Assembly: GCF_001306135.1 (NCBI RefSeq)
Contig: NZ_LGKP01000025.1
Location: 597,237-661,236 of the forward strand
Direction: 5' to 3'
Origin: Herpetosiphon geysericola
GTDB taxonomy: Bacteria; Chloroflexota; Chloroflexia; Chloroflexales; Herpetosiphonaceae
DNA: 64,000 bases
The translations under genes and the position numbers were made by a program. Each line of letters starts with the position of its first letter. Position 1 is the stretch's first letter. A model generated the notes under the pieces. That model was not told where the DNA came from. It did not search any database and saw only the letters and a list, made by a program, of their open reading frames with translations. Positions 63,272-64,000 of the stretch are shown here, one piece after another.

Positions 63272-63484
63272 TGAGCGAAAGGATGAAGGATGAAGGATGA
63301 AGGATGAAGCCAAAGTCAGAAGTCAGAAGTCAGAAGTCAGAAGTCAGAAGTCAGAAGTCAGAAGTCAGAAGTCAGAAGTCAGAAGTCAGAAGTCAGAAGT
63401 CAGAAGTCAGAAGCCTCATCTTCGTGCCCTTCGCGCACTTCGCGGTTCCGATCCTTCGTGCGCTTCGTGGCCCTTCGTGGATCA
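63272..63484. repeat. Interspersed repeat island J, including a 14-copy AGTCAGA tandem array
   Basis: Starts with four GGATGAA heptamers (63280-63307), then AGTCAGA repeated 14 times without error (63314-63411), then TTCGTGCCCTTCGCGCACTT, GCGCTTCGTGGCCCTTCGTGG words. Placed directly upstream of the rRNA promoters. Open frames across it are spurious. Confidence 0.92.
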
Positions 63485-63496
63485 GGAATGTGGCAT

Positions 63497-63629
63497 TTGA
63501 CAACGCCGCCAATCTGCGGTAGAATCCCCGGGCTGTCAACGCATGACTTGAAACGAGTCACGACACCAACAACTGAGACCTTCCCCCACGGACACGCGAT
63601 TTGACACGAACGAATGGCTGTGGTAGAAT
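63497..63629 (+). promoter_or_regulatory. Twin rRNA promoters P1 and P2
   Basis: P1: TTGACA 63497-63502, 17-base spacer, TAGAAT 63520-63525. P2: TTGACA 63601-63606, 17-base spacer, TAGAAT 63624-63629. Both continue GGTAGAATCC and GGCTGT downstream, so the two are near copies. TTTGCTCAACATC at 63656-63668 resembles a boxA antitermination site. A UUCG-loop hairpin (AGTGAC/GTCACT) sits at 63880-63895, just before the 16S. Confidence 0.85.
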
Positions 63630-63894
63630 CCTCAGGCTGTTGACCGACAGCACGATGTTTGCTCAACATCACACATTTGACGAACTGCTCCGCTCCGATG
63701 GCCATCTGGCATCAGCGGATTTTTTATCGCCAAAATTGCACCTTTCCAACTGATGGGTGCTGCGTCCGCAGCACATTCCATGCATCAATATCTTTTTTTT
63801 GTCACCGTCAATGCGTTGGTCGGATTCTACCAACCAACAGAGTGACCGTGCTACCACTCTCTAAATCAGTAGCACACGCAGTGACTTCGGTCAC

Positions 63895-64000
63895 TTGTCG
63901 GCGAGTTTGATCCTGGCTCAGGACGAACGCTGGCGGCGTGCCTAATGCATGCAAGTCGAACGCATTCTTCGGAATGAGTGGCGCACGGCTGAGGAACACG
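63895..64000 (+). rRNA. rrs: 16S ribosomal RNA (5' end, partial)
   Basis: GAGTTTGATCCTGGCTCAGG at 63903-63922 is the universal 5' region (27F site), followed by ACGAACGCTGGCGGCGTGCC and GCAAGTCGAACG. By alignment to E. coli numbering the mature 5' end is about 63895. The gene runs off the window. Confidence 0.97.

Noticed and set aside
63280..63411. Possible CRISPR array
   Set aside because: Heptamers are contiguous, with no spacers and no cas genes nearby.
63297..63522. Open frames translating the AGTCAGA array into SEVRSQK repeats
   Set aside because: Tandem repeat without stop codons, no ribosome site and no non-repeat protein part; not a gene.
63500..63894. tRNA gene in the rRNA leader
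   Set aside because: No cloverleaf or GGTTCRA-type T-loop found.

Overview
The window reads as chromosomal DNA of a Chloroflexota (filamentous, probably Herpetosiphon-like) bacterium. The basis is gene content and style: several very large BTAD/AAA/TPR regulators, secreted proteins with Pro/Thr-rich stalks, single-membrane-style surface anchors (including an LPxTG-type signal), and the first ~106 bases of a 16S rRNA at the right edge. The genus is an inference from memory of that group. I find 51 protein genes, one partial 16S rRNA gene, one riboswitch, several promoters and terminators, and about ten islands of odd intergenic repeats. No tRNA, CRISPR array, transposase or prophage was seen.

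Layout. 1-5.7 kb: a cut-off branched-chain amino-acid-type ABC binding lipoprotein, a BTAD regulator, a DUF1697 protein, a short MsrA, a thioredoxin-reductase-like flavoprotein behind a clean promoter/operator, a 2H phosphoesterase and a small lipoprotein. 5.7-19.2 kb: a two-domain ALDH16-type aldehyde dehydrogenase, TrxB, a DMT exporter, cystathionine beta-synthase, galactokinase, a channel-like membrane protein, an FG-GAP surface protein, a zinc-ribbon protein and ribosomal protein S1 with a consensus promoter. 19.5-25.1 kb: an overlapping polysaccharide-type operon (two glycosyltransferases, an AsnB-like amidotransferase, a membrane glycosyltransferase-like protein). 25.5-37.9 kb: long CtaB/CyoE, beta-helix protein, MBL hydrolase, GH13 amylase, MATE pump, penicillin-binding protein, M20 and S41 peptidases.

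37.8-41.5 kb is the most interesting block. A cobalamin riboswitch with a visible terminator/antiterminator precedes three minus-strand genes: a secreted alpha/alpha-barrel repeat protein with an LPDTG anchor, a secreted protein with a DUF4430/transcobalamin-C-terminal-like domain, and an EcfT (CbiQ-type) transmembrane component. Together they look like a transcobalamin/intrinsic factor split over two surface proteins and coupled to an ECF importer. The ECF ATPases and S component are not in the window.

41.7-48.4 kb: PdxS/PdxT, then a minus-strand run (DUF503, LON-domain protein, a shortened ArgJ-like protein without the self-cleavage motif, an RlmI-like methyltransferase, a UDG-family protein, TyrS). 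49-59.3 kb: flavin reductase, esterase, a double cyclic-nucleotide-domain/ferredoxin fusion, a membrane STAS protein, a cell-wall trio (glucosaminidase plus a zinc-ligand-deficient M23 protein), DinB, an AfsR/SARP-type regulator and TatA. 59.6-64 kb: a second giant regulator, a 14-copy heptamer array, twin rRNA promoters and the 16S start.

A second theme is the intergenic repeat islands. They are mosaics of recurring words, mostly of 7-nt period, running from purine-rich to pyrimidine-rich on the + strand. In this window the large islands always lie upstream of a + strand gene.
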